From Pithys albifrons albifrons (taxonomy: Eukaryota > Chordata > Aves > Passeriformes > Thamnophilidae), in assembly GCF_047495875.1 (NCBI RefSeq), contig NC_092466.1, positions 11,466,561 through 11,530,560 of the forward strand: DNA of 64,000 bases. The letters run 5' to 3'. Both the position numbers and the translations under genes were made by a program. Shown here in pieces: positions 14,481-28,639 of this stretch. How positions within the stretch are numbered: the first letter of the stretch is position 1; every line of letters starts with the position of its first letter. The notes beneath the pieces are model-generated. The model saw only the letters and a list, made by a program, of their open reading frames with translations, did not search any database and was not told where the DNA came from.

Positions 14481-16084
14481 TTTATACAGCTATAAAAACT
14501 AGAAGCCTTTCAAAGGGGCAGTCTTCATTCTTTGAACTTAACAGTCACGATTCAGATACATCAACTCTCTGGCTCAGATTTACAATTGAATTACTACAGC
14601 TGAACTTCCTGCATACCATGTGAGGCAGACTTGGTTTGGTGTCCCCTTTTGTGCTATTAGCTGTGACAGACACAAGGTCGCAACGGAAATCCCTTTCATG
14701 GAAGGCTGAAAAACCAGGATGCACTTCTTTCTATTTGCTGCAAGTACAGTCCCACAGATCTCTGCAGCAGTCTCCACAAGAGTTTGGTTGATGTGGGTGC
14801 TGTGACTGAAAGTCTCCCTCCCTTCGAGAGTTATGCAATTTATATTTATTTATTTATTAAGATTTTGGTCTGTCAACCCCTCCTCACCCTGCACAGGATT
14901 TACCACAAATAATGGCACTGGTTTCAGTGGGACCTTTGAAATACTCATCTTGCGGTACAAGGCATTGCACAACACAATCTGGTGGGGACATTTTCAGCAT
15001 ATTTGTACAACTTCATTTATTTAGTTACTAGGACTGAGTCTTCAAACAATCCATTTTACATATAAGAGTATTTATAAATATTCATCATGCAAATACTGTG
15101 TACTACTAAAATGCCTAGGAGAGTTGTAATTATTTTGGCAGAAAAGCTTATAGATCTTCCCCGGAGTAAACTGCATGGCAGCATAAGTCTGCTGGTAAGG
15201 GAGGGCTAACAATTTCATAAATCAAAAGCACATTTAAAACTGTTTAATAAGCAAGGGGAAAAATACCTGTGGGACTTACAGGGTGGAAGCTCACAAAGTA
15301 TTATCTTCAACAATAGGTACCACACATTTTTCCACTGATTTTACAATTAAACCCAGCAAGCTGCAGCTTCTGACACCATTAGTGCTCAGACTCTACTTTT
15401 GACAGCAGTTTTTGATTTGTGATGGGCGGTTTGTTTATGCATTGTTATGGGCTGGGTGAAGCCTCGAGGCAGACGTGTAGCCCTGTTGATAACATATGTA
15501 TTTTCCAATCCCATGATAAATTTCCCATAACTGCTGGCCTGGAACATGACTTTCAGCAACTGGACTGTTTCACATTTGGCTAAAGCAGCCTCAGTCCATT
15601 TTATATAATAGCTCCAGGACTACAGATGGAAGACAACCATTTTCTTAACAGCTTGCTTTTCAACGCTCAACTTCAGACTCCTATTTTCAGAAGGATGACT
15701 GCTGCGTTCAGAAATACAAATCTCCACAAACAGACTTTTTTTTTTCAAGCTAGAAATCCAAAGTCAGAAATTACTTTTGAAAGGTGCACTCAGAATTTGA
15801 GTATCAATGTCAACAGTGCTGGTTGTTACAGCTTAGGAGATGTTTTATTTTGTATGCAAATCCTAATCTGCATATATATTTCGGTGCTTTTACATCACTA
15901 CCACTGAGAAGGTCTGCGCTGTTTTCAAAGCTAAAAAACTTGCCTTTCACAGCTGCAAAGGAAATGACAAGAGAAGAAAAACACAGCCAGTGTATATCAG
16001 CAATTAATTCTATCCCAACTGCCCAGCTGTTTGCGTGGAGGAACTGGCCTGTTTCCCCTCCAAGCTTTTGCCACTGAAAGCTGA
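14481..16084. other. Non-coding stretch, nothing recognised
   Basis: AT-rich DNA containing a short TTTA repeat (14843-14859). About 15420-15560 contains a few isolated CpGs and lies just upstream of the CpG-dense patch at 16085, so it may belong to the same regulatory element. Open frames at 15626-15907 and 15784-16077 overlap each other in different frames and encode nothing recognisable. Confidence 0.5.
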
Positions 16085-16280
16085 TCCGGCACTTTCAGAG
16101 ACGTGGGCAGCTGGTAACGCGTTAGGAATGCGCGCGAGATCACACGGAGCTGAAGAAGAAGAAATGAAATCCAGACCAGAGCGCAGAGTATCTGTGTTAT
16201 GAGGATAAAGTTATCTGGGCGAGAGGGCGGTAGAGGGGCAGGACGGGGAGCTGCCAGCTAAACCAGGCTCAGCTTGCGGG
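16085..16280. promoter_or_regulatory. Isolated CpG-dense patch with paired GATA sites
   Basis: About a dozen CpGs fall within 200 bp, including an acgcgt and a gcgcgcg step. The flanking kilobases have almost none. The patch contains two WGATAR-type cores facing each other, gataa at 16204-16208 and ttatc at 16211-16215, separated by two bases. In vertebrate genomes CpGs survive mainly where germline methylation is absent. A compact CpG-rich island inside AT-rich DNA is therefore a reasonable candidate for an enhancer or a minor alternative promoter. The CpG cluster and GATA motifs are seen directly. Regulatory function is inferred. Confidence 0.4.
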
Positions 16281-19200
16281 ATGGACACAACTGTCATTTA
16301 CTGGCACAGACAAGGTGGGATGGGCTTCAAAAACCCCCACGTCTGTATCAGCTCTGTCAAGATGGTTTTGCATTGGCTGATGTCAGCCAGGTAGATCTGA
16401 GGACACCACAAAAGTTGTTACTTTTACTTGGGATTGCACTTTCTCAAAGAAGTTGCTACAGAGACAGGGCTTCACCTATGCTAGTCAGACTTTCTAGTAA
16501 GTAATTACAACCTACTTGCAGCCCTGAAGCTCCAGAACATAAGGCAGATTTCATCTCTTTCTTTCCTATGAATGAACTCACCTAATGCTACCCTTGGGAT
16601 TTTAGGAAAGGCATAGAGTATATAAAAGAAGGATGCTGTCAGTAACATCAACAAACCCCATCCTGCTGAGCACCTGGAAATTTCATCCCACTCAAATAAA
16701 CTCACCAGGTTACATGAACAGGTCATTTTTTCCTCTAATATATTAAAAAACCAAAACAACATGAAATTTTTTTCTCCCTTAAACCAAGCCAACCCTCATT
16801 TCAAAATTCCAAGTTATCCATATGGATTCCTTTTTGCTGGGTAAAGCCACACAAAGCAAGACTCTTCTCAAATATATTACTGGCAATTTTTCCCAGCTCC
16901 AACACCACTAGTTAGAAAGTGTTCCTTTGACTCCCTTGACCTTTAGTAGCAGCAAATCACCTTTCCATTGGCTGGACCACTCAATCATCTCAAACTGCAC
17001 AGGTATTCAGAAGAATGACAGTAGTAGAAAATACTTTCACTTGACCACTTCCAATTCCAGTACCTGGGGTAAGAAGTAACCATCATAGGGCTACGCCCTT
17101 TACAAAGAGGCACACAAGCACCAGCTTGCATATTTTGCTGAATAAAGTGAGTCTTCTAAAAGTACAAGTTTGTGTCCCAGTGTGTGGAAAGAAAAACATA
17201 CTACAGAAATAAGGCTGCAATATCGTGTCCATACAGTAATGAAAAATGTGAGAAAAATGTCCTTCTATCAGACAAGATTGATGAAGTATTTAAACATTAC
17301 CTTTTTAAAAACAATCTCTGAAATTTAGAGCTATGCTTCTGGAAGATTGGTATTATCTCCACAACAGCTATACAAGCATGCAGTGTTATCACTCAGAAAA
17401 TAAAAAAGCGGAAGACTCAGTAAATTACAGTTTCCCAAGGAAAGTAAATCCAAATCTTGTGGTTGACTGGAAAGGAAGAATTTGTGCAAATGGCTTAAAA
17501 TACCATGTCTTCTTTTCTCCCTGGGACCCAACGACTCAACAATGGGTAAACCGAAGAAGCACAGTTTTTTTAAATCAGAAGCATAGCACAATTTAGACTG
17601 CAGGCAATCTCACTATATTGTTGCATGAACAGTTCCACTGCTTCTTGAAAGCAAGAACAGCACTCATCACTCTTCCCACAATTTCACTTTTAGCTGCTCA
17701 ACACTGGGGAAATCCATTGAGGGATGATTTCTTACATTGCTTATTGTCTGCCACAGTAAAACCTGACTTCCTCACATATTAGAAACATGCACAGAAAGTT
17801 TCTCTGCAAGTGATCAATCCCAAGCATCACACAGAGCAACACCAAGAGCTCCAAGGTACATAGGCTGCCTCTCCAACACCATTAGTTCTTTTTACACAAA
17901 GTGCTGCAATAAAAATATTACTTATCCTAAATATTTTGCCCAATACAAGGCAAAATTATTCTTAAACAGTAGACCACGGAGAAGTTTTTAATCTGAAAAT
18001 CACAGAAGGATTAAAGGCTTTATTAGACCTATCTCAAAATCAAAAATATTTCAGTAAAGTAGGGAATGGTGACAGTGCTGTAGATGCTTAAAAAAATTAC
18101 ATAGCTTAGAAATGATTCTCACTTCACCCATACCTATTAGAATGGGTATTAGTTATTAATTTCAAAACTGTTTCTTGGCTCAATTTTCACCAATATTCTG
18201 ATAAAAGGCTGTGAAATTATTGATAGATACTAAAAGTGGTAACAGAATAAGTTCCACTGCATCAGTGAAACTCAGCTGAGCAATACAAACAGAAATCATT
18301 CAAATAAATCTTGCAAGTGTACATATGCCAACTGGTTAACTCAACACAACTCTTCACTGACTGGTTTCTTCTCTGTTTGCTACTTCTCCAGTGCAAAATT
18401 CCTTCTTGCGCAGCAAACCTATCCAGGATCTATGCATTGCTTAAAATCACGGAAGATCTGTCCCAGAAATAAAAACTGCAATTCTTCTGCTCTTAAGGAC
18501 TTACCATTTCAATTCAGGGATGATGCTTCAAGCTAGAGATTAATGTCAGTGACTAAGGCTAAAATTCAGATGCACAGAGGGCTCTAAGCCTGTATACTAC
18601 TTATATTCCAAAATAACACCTCATTACCACTCACCGTGTGTCTAAGTGGTGCACACCTCCCAGATTTGCTACACAGCAAAGAATTTCACAATAAAAGAAT
18701 GTAAAAGTGGTTTAGAAAATCCCCAGCTTTCACATCCAGCCGCAACACAAGGAAGTTGCTTAAGTCATGCTGAATGTCAACATGTATCACATATGCTGGA
18801 ATAATTACTGAAATATGGAATTGCTTGATAGTGCCTAGAAATGCTTACATTACATAATGGTTATGGATAAACAGCACCATCTGAACTTGTGAGAGGAGTT
18901 CATACTTTACGGTTAAATAATTTGTGAGTCACTTGGGATGACTTAAGTTTTTCTCTCTCCAAAATTTGAATCAGGAACAAAGTTGCTCAATGTCTAAAAG
19001 TTCCCAGTCTGAAAGGAAAATTCCTGAGTCCTAAAGTAACAGTTTTCATTTATCATCCTCATTATGGGCAAACTGCTGAAACTTAACATCTTCGTGTTCA
19101 AAACTTGTGTTTGTGAATTCATTAGGTCGTGCATTGCGATTCTTTTTGCCTAACTTTAAATAATCACATAACATTTGAATTCACTGTCCAATTAAGTTCT

Positions 19201-22200
19201 CTCTCTAGGACAAAGTGAGCAAAATTCTAGACTTCATTGGCTGCACCACAGGCTTACAGTGATTCCAGAGGAGGCACATAATCCACAAGTAGACATCCAT
19301 ACTGCAGACAGCTCAAGTTATGCAAGACATGTGCTGTTCTAAAACACTAACAAGCTACACGCAAGCCCAAGGAAACATGTAAGAAGAGATCACTATATGA
19401 ACCAAGGAGAAAAAAATGGCAAATGGCAGATTTAAAAACAAGAACCTACTCTTTACATTCTCGTAATTCACACACATGATGGGTAGTACACTATTCTGTG
19501 CATCTCACTAACCAGAGGCAAAGGGTCTTTTACATTGCCCAGAACAACAATGTATATTAAAAACTAATTCCTGGCATTGGGATGTAGCACAGTATAAAAT
19601 GAGAAACTCATGGTGCCAAGCAAACACAAAGATCTGGCAACAGTGCAAGTGTAAACTAAAATATGCTGTGAGAAATTGTCACCAGGCACAAACCAGCTTT
19701 TGGAATACCAAGTGCATCAGCTGCTAACATAACAATCATTAAAATACACTTCCAATTCCTTAAAAAATATAAAGAAATAAAATGTCAACATGGAGGGGGT
19801 AGGGCAGGAGAAAAATTGAAGGGGGAAATGTAGAAACAGATTTTATTGGGTTTGTGATCAAAACACAAATTTACTTGATTAGAAAAATGTTTATCCATGG
19901 AGTCTACTATAAAGCAAACAAGCTGAATAGAAAAGTGTGTTCAACAAGTTCCATAAAAGATTTTTAATGTAATAATAATGCTTTCTCTCCCATTCTCAGT
20001 AAGTGCTTGAAGCTAATGCACATCTCAAAGACTGTCTTCTGTATTTTATTATTGCTGTCAAGAAAGAAAAATAAGCCCAAAAGGCAGCACATGCATTACA
20101 CAACTCACATTCCTGGACATCAACATGGTACTAGAGAATTTACATTTCACATTAACATGACATGTAAATAAACCAAGTACTCCTTCATATTAGAAACCCT
20201 TTAACAGTTCACGGCAAAAGTTGAGTCAAAGCAACAACAAACCCCCCTTATCACCATCAGCCCACCATAAGCACCTTGCTATACCCATAGCAATAGTTTA
20301 TTGCAGTGAAATGTATTGAATGTATTGCACCAAAAAAGTGTTTGGTAAAAGCTAATTTAAGTTTACGTCCTTATATGACAGTTGGATGATCTGGGGTTTA
20401 ATCAGCACGATTCAGGACACACATACAGTACTAAGTTGAAGATGAAAGGATTTTCGAATACTTTTCTAAATCATACAAGCTTAACAGTACCCACCTACAT
20501 ATATATACTTTCTTCCATATGACACAACAGATGCAAAATAACAATGATGCAAACTTGGTGGTTTATATTTTAAAGAGAATAGCACAATTTTATCTGTATA
20601 TTTCCAAAGCCTGAAGAACAGATTTGGTCAAAGACCAAGTTTTTCCATGGAAGTAGACTGACCTTTCTGGTAACCGTCACTCATTTTGTAATTCATTGGT
20701 ACAAAACTGGTATACAGCTGACAGACACAGGAGAAGGCCTTGTGGCTGGTCTAGTAATTGTGTTTCACTTTAAAGCTATTTCAACCATCATTAAGGTATT
20801 AAATATTTTACACAAATCAGTATTAAGGTGGGGCTTTCCCCCACAATAACTTATCTCTTCAAATATCCACAAGTGGATCTCAGAAAAAAAATCATATTCA
20901 GTCTACACACAGAGGTAGACACCTTAAAGAGGCTGTACCCACAGAACAGCGTGAAGCCACTATTGGTCCAAAGAATTTTTTTTTCCTGAAGCTCAGTATC
21001 TGATGCCAAGACAATCCTTTTTTCTATTTATTTTGTAACTTCTTACCAAGTGTGTGTTATCAGCAATGTCAAAAGGAGTCATGCACATCCAGTCTCACAT
21101 GTGCTGACCACGTACAAAGGCAGAAGACAATTCAGACATGGCAGATTTCATAGAAAACTACTTAACGTCCATGCCAAATTCACCACAAACTCAGCTTCAC
21201 TCAAATCTTGTGGTCAGAACTTGACCAAAACTGAACAAACATTCACATCTAAATAAATGCACGTCAACAGTAACAGCTTTTGACTCCATAAAGGTCATTT
21301 AGTGTGCTTGATGTTGGTCAGTTAATTTCATTCCACTATTTCCTATGAAATATTTATTACTTATATTTATTACTTATTTTTTTAAATTATCCAGTCATTA
21401 TTTATTTATTTTCCAGTTATTTATTGACATCCATCTAATTATGTACCAAGTCACATTGTGTTATAATGGACTGTTTCTGGCTGTTAATTCAGTATATTTT
21501 TCACAAAGTTACATAATTACAGGACAAATGAGGGGCTTTTTTTGTATTTGACACCAACAGCAAGCTCAATTCTGCAAGCTGAAGAAGAAGAAAAAGAAGA
21601 GATATAAATAACTGCATGCCCCACCCTCAGGCTAAAGACCATCTATTTGAAATGTACACAAGTACTTTCCTCAAAACATGAGATAAATTGTACTTGCCCA
21701 CATGTTTACCAATTCTGTGGTCTTTGTTCCTAATGAAACACACCAACTTGCCTGTACAAACCTGCTGGTCTGTGGTAACCTGACTATTTTTGGAATGCTT
21801 TTAGTATATTGAAATTAGTTCACCTATTTTCCTGCCGCTGATCTTGCAGCCATCTCAAGTACCAGTTCAGATCACAGTTGCCAGATCAATGTTGTCACAG
21901 GCAGTTACCATAAGATCTCTTGGGCAAATGTTACCTACTCCTGGCAATGTGCTACATCTTTTTCAATGTTCTAAAAGCCTTTTCTACCAACATTTCAATT
22001 TCAGACCAATTCACAAAACGTCACCAATGAAGTGAAGTTTCTGCATTAAAATCTCTCAGGAAAGTCAATTTGGATAAAAATTATTTAGCTTTTGTTCTGT
22101 GCCTTATCTGCATCATGTATTTCTTTTACACTTCATTCATCTATGAGCTCTCCAGTCTGTCTGGCAGGATGTCCATTTGTGATGTACTTGAAATGATCCA

Positions 22201-25200
22201 ATTTAAATGATTTATTGTACACTCTGGTATCTTTAGCAAATTGTTTCTCAGAATATCCTTTGGCCCGACTTATTATACTTTAAAATTTAATTTGTTGGAG
22301 TTGGGTTTTTTTCTTTCTATTTTCTTCAGGGGAAACTTCAACTTTCAAAAGATGGTTCCTTGTTGCTAAGAGATTCCTTAACTGTGCTTTGAAACCCTCT
22401 TTACCTCTTAAAAATAAAAAGTAGGAAAACCATGAATTTTGAAGTCTTTGATAGATGGGTATATATTTTATCCAACTTCTAATTCAGTCTTTAAAGAGAT
22501 GCTTTACCACTTGCAAACTTCAACTTCCTTATAACAAGCATTCCTGTTTTTATGACTAGCAAAGGCAGAAGACTGGCAGGGGAATTTTGCATGGTTCAGT
22601 TCCCTAGTTCAGATGTGACCAGTGAACTTTAATCATGCAATTATATTATTCGGAGCCAGGTAAGAACATCTTTGCTATCTCAGACCCCAGAAACCAACGC
22701 ATCCAAAGCAACACTGATGCTTTCTGAAGTCACTGACTTCTAAAAGCTCGAGACTGGTATCAGCAGGCTTTGGAAACACTGACAAAATTACCTCCTTCCA
22801 TACCTTCATGGTAGCAGGTTGCTGCTCCAAACATCAGGGTGATTTTTCAAATTATTTGTAACCAGGATTGGGATACTTCTGAGTTACATAATACCTTATG
22901 TTCCATAATTCTTTCTTTTTTTTTTAAGGAACACATATTCAAAGACTGCAAACAGAATGCTAAGGGGTTTGTTTTGTTGTTAAATTGTAATACCTGGGGG
23001 CTAGGCTGCTTTAGCTTATTAGAAGAATTAACTAAATCTGAAGTAACAGCCTACATCAAGTATAAATGGTCTATTGCTATGGTAAATAAACACATCTGAT
23101 TCAGCAACTCACTGACCGATTTGTGCAACTGCACGACTGTTAATCCAGAAATGTGAATAAATTAAATTTAGAGAATTATAGGTTACTCCAATTACTTGCA
23201 CAGACAAGCTTCAAATTGAACCACTTGACATGAAACTCTCCATATCTCTATCTTAAGGTGTAGACACTGAGCAGTAACAGCAACTGCTGACCACTGGAGA
23301 CCAGTACCTGAACGCAGGACATAGGGAAATCAGACCTTCATGCTTCATTGGTGATTGTTTTTATCCCATCCCCCTTCAACCAAGTCTCTCCTCAGCCTAA
23401 AGATGACACAACACAAATCACATTTCCTGGCACCCCAGGCTGATAACCAGTGGAGACTCGAGTGTTGGCAAGTCTCAGTTAACAGCATAAGACCTTTAGG
23501 AGAAGCAGAATTAAGACAGCATCAGCTGCAAAGAACTCGGCTGATATTGCTTTAACATGACACCCCAAGGTACACAACAAAGCTGAATCTTACAACAAGT
23601 TCCACATTTAACAGATTCTTTTCTATGAAGAGACACTGGTCATTAGCAGACAGAAAACTGTCATGGTACTAGAGGTGAACTGTTAAGAAGTAAATCCAAC
23701 TTCAGCAGAGGGGAAACAAAAGCTGTGTGTTTATTAAACTGACTTTCTAAACATCAATATTTACTAAGGACCTTGTAACTTCTGAATAGAGTTCAATGAC
23801 TGAAGGGGGTTGTTGAAATTATTAAATCTTGAGTGGGAGAGTTTTAAGGCTTATAACTACTTTACAAAAAAAGTCCATTTTTAAACACATGTTCCTCATT
23901 CACTCTACTCAGTTTATGAATAAAGCCAAACCAGAAAAAAGCCCAACAACATCCATGGTAAAGACAGAGTGATGAACTAATATACATTTAGCCTTTTTTT
24001 TTATGTTCACAAAGATTCAGCAATTTTAAGCCATTAGGGACAGACTTATTCTTAAGCTAAGAAGTAATTAAAAAAAATTAAGTACAGTGTGATAGGGTGA
24101 CACATTTAAACCCACTTCATTAATAATTACAACATCAGCAAAATAGAATGAGTTTACCTTTGGAAAAAATATTTCATTTTAAGCTAGATCTATTCTTTTG
24201 TGCTTATAAGCTGAATCATTTAAAATATGCCAGTCTCAATTTTGAATAGCATTTTCAGCTTTAATTCCAGCATCACATAGGAAGATTTGAAAATCTAATC
24301 ACTATGTCAGAAGCAAGTGAATAATTACATCAACCCCTCTTTGCAGAGCTGTTCTTCATTAATTCATAATTAACAGGATGTGGTAACACAATCTGTACTA
24401 CTAACTTTTAACAGCCTGCGTGCGTCAACTGCAAAATGACAATATTTGTTTGCTGAACTCCAGAGCTCCAGTGCTTCGCTTCCATGCTCACACTCCCTAC
24501 AATTCCTTCTGGAGGTGCCCACCAAGCTCCTCTGCCCCGCTGCAATCAGAGACTTCACATGAATGCTCTCCTCCTCCTCCTCCTGCTGCCTCTCATGAAA
24601 CTCCTTTATCACAGGGACTGAGGAATTTGACAGGGAAAGAGATATAGAAACTTATCTGCTGCCAGCAAACTGTTTCCACAAAAGGGGCATCGGAAAGGGA
24701 AAGGAAAAACAGCAAAGACCAATCCAACACTCTTCAACACATTCCAGGCAGTTATGGGAAATAATAAATAAAAAAAAATGGAAAACTCCCAAAAAAGCAG
24801 CATCAACAATTCTAGATTTTAACATAACTAAAATAACACCTTCAAAAGCTATGCTGTCTGGGAAAGCCTGCATGTCTCTTTTTTCAATCCACACCAGAAG
24901 TAATAGCTACAGAAATTCTGTGCAAACTTAAGGATTAGCAGCGTGCCTGAGGAAGCACGATCTTCGCTCCAAGCACCCTATTCCCATTTTAAAAGGCTGC
25001 AGGAATTTGAATAAGCCTTCCTTACTGTTATGGATCATAGAAGGAGCAGCAATTCTCAAAGTATCCTAGGGTGACATTTTCCTGTTTTAGTTATGGAACT
25101 TCCTTATCCTCACTTCTAAGCTGCTCCAGCTTTCCATCACAGTGAGACAACCAGTGCAAGTGCTCAAGCTTAGTCTGATTATGCCAGAGAAAATTTGGGT

Positions 25201-25296
25201 TTGGGTCTTTTGAGACAAGACATTCATCAGCTTGATGCTGAGGTTACAGAGAACAGGTTCTACTTTGTAACACCAACCAATGCTGAAAATGATGCT
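16281..25296. other. AT-rich non-coding stretch, no gene recognised
   Basis: Long AT-rich sequence with no open frame above 100 codons. An ATTTA-rich tract lies at 21345-21430. A gaagaagaag purine tract begins near 21580. A short CTC/TCC triplet run lies at about 24568-24588, in a slightly GC-richer segment (24420-24620). Nothing supports an exon, RNA gene or transposon. Confidence 0.55.
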
Positions 25297-25355
25297 GTTT
25301 TTAAAATAATATTTAAATATTATAGTATTATAAATATTATAGTATTTAAAAACAC
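25297..25355. repeat. AT-rich 17-bp tandem duplication in a near-palindromic tract
   Basis: The 15-mer aaatattatagtatt occurs at 25315-25329 and again at 25332-25346, a tandem duplication with a 17-bp period. The flanks tgtttttaaa and tttaaaaaca are inverted relative to each other, so the tract can fold back. It is almost pure A and T, which is typical of a local slippage product or a weak DNA-unwinding element. Confidence 0.6.
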
Positions 25356-28294
25356 AATCAACAACCCCCCAAGCCTTTGACATGTGTATTAAAGCAACAG
25401 GAGCTACAGTTTTTTCAGGAGAAAGACAACAACTTTAGAAATGTTGAACAGGAACTCCTTTTCTTTTTTCTTTTTTTTCTTTTATGTACCCTTTGATTAA
25501 TTTAGCTTGCACAACATACATCCCACACTGTATTTCATTTGTTTATGAGTACCTGGGCAGAGCTCCAGCACTTCAATGCAAGTGGTCACAGTGAACAGCT
25601 CAGTTCAGCACGAGCATTACCACCAGCAGGGAAAGCTGGAGAAGTGGAGCAGATACAGCACCACTGTCATGTCCATACCAGACAAGGGTGAGACCAGCCA
25701 AGCAAAGAGGAATTGAGTTCCAGAAAGTTTCTTCACCTCAACAGGAAAGTCCAACAAATGAAGGACTCCAGGAAAATACAGTTGTCTTCATGACGAATGT
25801 GGTTATCTTTTTCCACTCTGAATGAGACAAATATAGAGTGCAGATACAGTATGAACAAATATTAATGTCTGTAACTGCAAATATTTAGTGAGAAGATTAA
25901 GTCAAAGACTCAGACTTTTATGCATTGAAACTTCTCATGCTAGGAATAAAAAAACCCTTCAAACTGATTCATTGTAGAGAATATCAGATTACATGATTTC
26001 ATGAAATGTGTATGAGCCCAGGTCTGTATTTAATTTTGTTATCAGACAGTGAGACCAACTTCTTTTAATGAATATTTACTGGAAACAGGCACTTAAGGCA
26101 GAAATATACTTGTATCACATACTCTGCTTCATCATTCATGCAGACAGGATTAACTAGTCAGTGACATTTGAAGAGCCCCACCTGGGGGGCTTAAACAGCC
26201 CCAATTAAAAAAAAATTACCAAAATAAGAAGTTGACTATGACAATGGGGCTCAGAGGAGACAATAAAGCCACATTTAGCAGGAGGATCCCAGGCCTCTGT
26301 GATGCTGAAGTATGGTTCCATCAGGGCTCACAGCTGACAGAAGACAGAGAACACAATCTTTCTGTTTCCATGAAATTCTGTACATCCAGGAGGAAACACT
26401 CATTAAACAGTTTCCCTTGTGCCTAAAGTGATTTTGAGCCAACGTTCATCCCAACTCCTCCTTGCTAGACTGGAAGGGTGAGGGCTGGTAGAAAATGGAT
26501 ATGTTGAAAGATGCACTGGGCAGGGTGAGGGGAAAGTACTCAAGAGTATGTTTAGAATAATTTCACAAACAATATTTAGCCTTTCTCAAGGATTAGAAAG
26601 TCCAGCAGCTCAAAAGCACCAAAACTACAGCAGACTAATTACGAACATGACCTTCATCAGAACTGCTACTGCCATTCTGCAAAACAGACATGCCCTGGAC
26701 CATGTGTGTGTGCAGGGGTCAGAGAATGGGACATTACAGGCTGACACTTTAAGCAGGGCACAGACAAAAGTTTTGGTCAACTCTACACTGATAACATGAA
26801 AAAATACTTGGGTAACTGTCCTGCTCTGCCCTACTTTGACCTCTTCCTCAGTGTTATGAGTAAGGGGTCTTAAAAGTCTTATTTTTTAGGAAAATTAGTA
26901 ATGCTACCTGTGGCTTAGAAATGTGCTTCATGCCACAGAGAGGCATTAAAGCTGCATTAAAAAAAACCCCAGCTTTACAAACTTGCTGAATCTTAAAGTT
27001 TACCTAGATGATTTCAGAAAACAGCCCCAACAAGCCCCTTGAATGTTTTATTAGTTCAAAGACTGAACCATGTGGGACAACAGAAGCTCAAGGAAGTGCA
27101 GCTTGCCTAGTGGCCAAGAGATAACACTGACTTTTATTTAGCCAGGTTAAATGGTATGGGGTAATGCAGCTACACAATTTCAGGGAGAGCTTGGGGGTTT
27201 CATTATTATTTTTCAGAGAAAAATCAATTCCAGTGATAGATTTGAAAAGAGATTTAGATTAATCTTGCATCTTGCTGTATTTTTGTACACTATAGAGAGC
27301 AACATACTTAGGGCAGAAAATAAAAAGGCAATTGTTTTACCATGTTCTCCCATCATTTTAATGGGATGCACCAGATTGGAGTTATCAAATAAGCTCATAA
27401 GCCCCCAAGTTACCTTATTCTTCATCTCCAGCCTTGCCTTTCAAGTGAGCGCTGCCCTTATTGAAAGGACCAGAGTCTGTCCTCAGGCATACCCTGACTT
27501 TGAAGATGAAGCCTCAACCACATTTTAAGGAAAAGACCTCCCAGTTTGTACCTTTGCCAAACTGCATAGCAGGTTTAAACAATTATGCAAGACAGTAGAT
27601 TTCTATTCCAGGCTCCTCTTACTCTGTCTCAAGTTTTAAAAATAATATTTTTCTTTCTGCTAGGGCACTTCCAAACAATGATGATCCGAAGGCATTACAG
27701 AAAAAAATGTTACAGCTTAAAGAGGGTAACACAGATTATGAATAAAGAAACCCTTCCCATATGGAAAAGTTTTTAAAAATTGACATTTCTTTTCAATATG
27801 CATTAATCAGAAAGACAGTAGTGAATTCTGACTGCTTCAGACAGAAAAGAAACAAAACTCTTGGGATACATTAGACAAAAGAGCAATTGCAAAGAAGGAA
27901 GAACAATTCTATAGTTTCTTTTAAAACCAAACTGCACACAGTGTTTTCTTAAATGGCTGGGAAAGTCAGCAGTTTGGAGCCAGCCACATGTTACTTATCA
28001 ATGCTTCAGATCCAGGGTGAGTAAGAAAGGCCATGTCTGGTTCCTTTTGCAATTGGGAAAAATCTCTTTTGAACTCTTTCTGAGGGACTGACGGGGAGAA
28101 AGTGTCAGGAAAAGGATTTGACAGGTTCTGCACAGTGAGGGGCAAAAAAATGTCTGGAGTAAAATCTCTTTTCTAAAATGAGCAGAGAGATAGAAACCTC
28201 TCCTTCAGCACTGGAGACACCAGATGAAACGTTTGAGACTCCCTTGTATCTTTTTTCCAGTCACACATTAATTCCTTTTTATGCTTTTTGCCAG
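25356..28294. other. Non-coding stretch, nothing firmly recognised
   Basis: AT-rich DNA with a pyrimidine tract at 25457-25484 and a small GC hairpin near 26183-26201 (ggggct / agcccc around a short loop). A plus-strand open frame of 125 codons at 27151-27528 overlaps a minus-strand frame of 70 codons. It contains a reasonable splice-acceptor look-alike near 27430 (pyrimidine-rich then ag) but no recognisable protein. Confidence 0.5.
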
Positions 28295-28639
28295 CTCCTC
28301 ATCATACCAGGAGCTACAGGAGAGGCCAGTCCAGCACTGCAGGGAATGCAGCCACACCAGGGCTCCATGTATAGCATTCTCCCAACATCCCAGGAAAACA
28401 TCCTGTATTTTAAATACCTTGGGCATCACAGAAGACCACCATTTAAAAGTGGAACGAATCATCTGCATGATCTTAAAGGAAAAGTCAAAGGACCAAGAAA
28501 TTACCCTATTTCTTGAAATGAAAGGCACTACTAATGAACACTGCCAACATTGCTGGTTTTGCTTTTGGACAGGATTTCTTTCCTGTATTTTCAATTCTGT
28601 TCAAGTCACAGACATGGGTAGCTCTTTGCCACCTGCAGT
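28295..28639 (+). other. Weak candidate exon (unproven)
   Basis: A pyrimidine-rich run ends in 'tttttgccag' at 28294, a plausible 3' splice site. About 345 bases later 'cagt' is followed by gtaagc from 28640, a plausible 5' splice site. Three frames stay open for more than 100 codons across this interval (28178-28516 and 28281-28643 plus, 28268-28594 minus), which is unusual for the window. The 28281-28643 frame runs up to the donor and hits a taa that lies in the would-be intron. The predicted peptides resemble no family I know, and splice-like strings are common by chance. It may also be a relic of an old repeat. I give it little weight. Confidence 0.12.

Noticed and set aside
25580..25610. 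miR-128-like string (tcacagtgaac) near 25588
   Set aside because: Only the first part matches. The rest of the mature sequence and a hairpin partner are missing.
27151..27528. 125-codon plus frame with an internal acceptor-like site near 27430
   Set aside because: It overlaps an open minus frame, has no matching donor and no recognisable protein.
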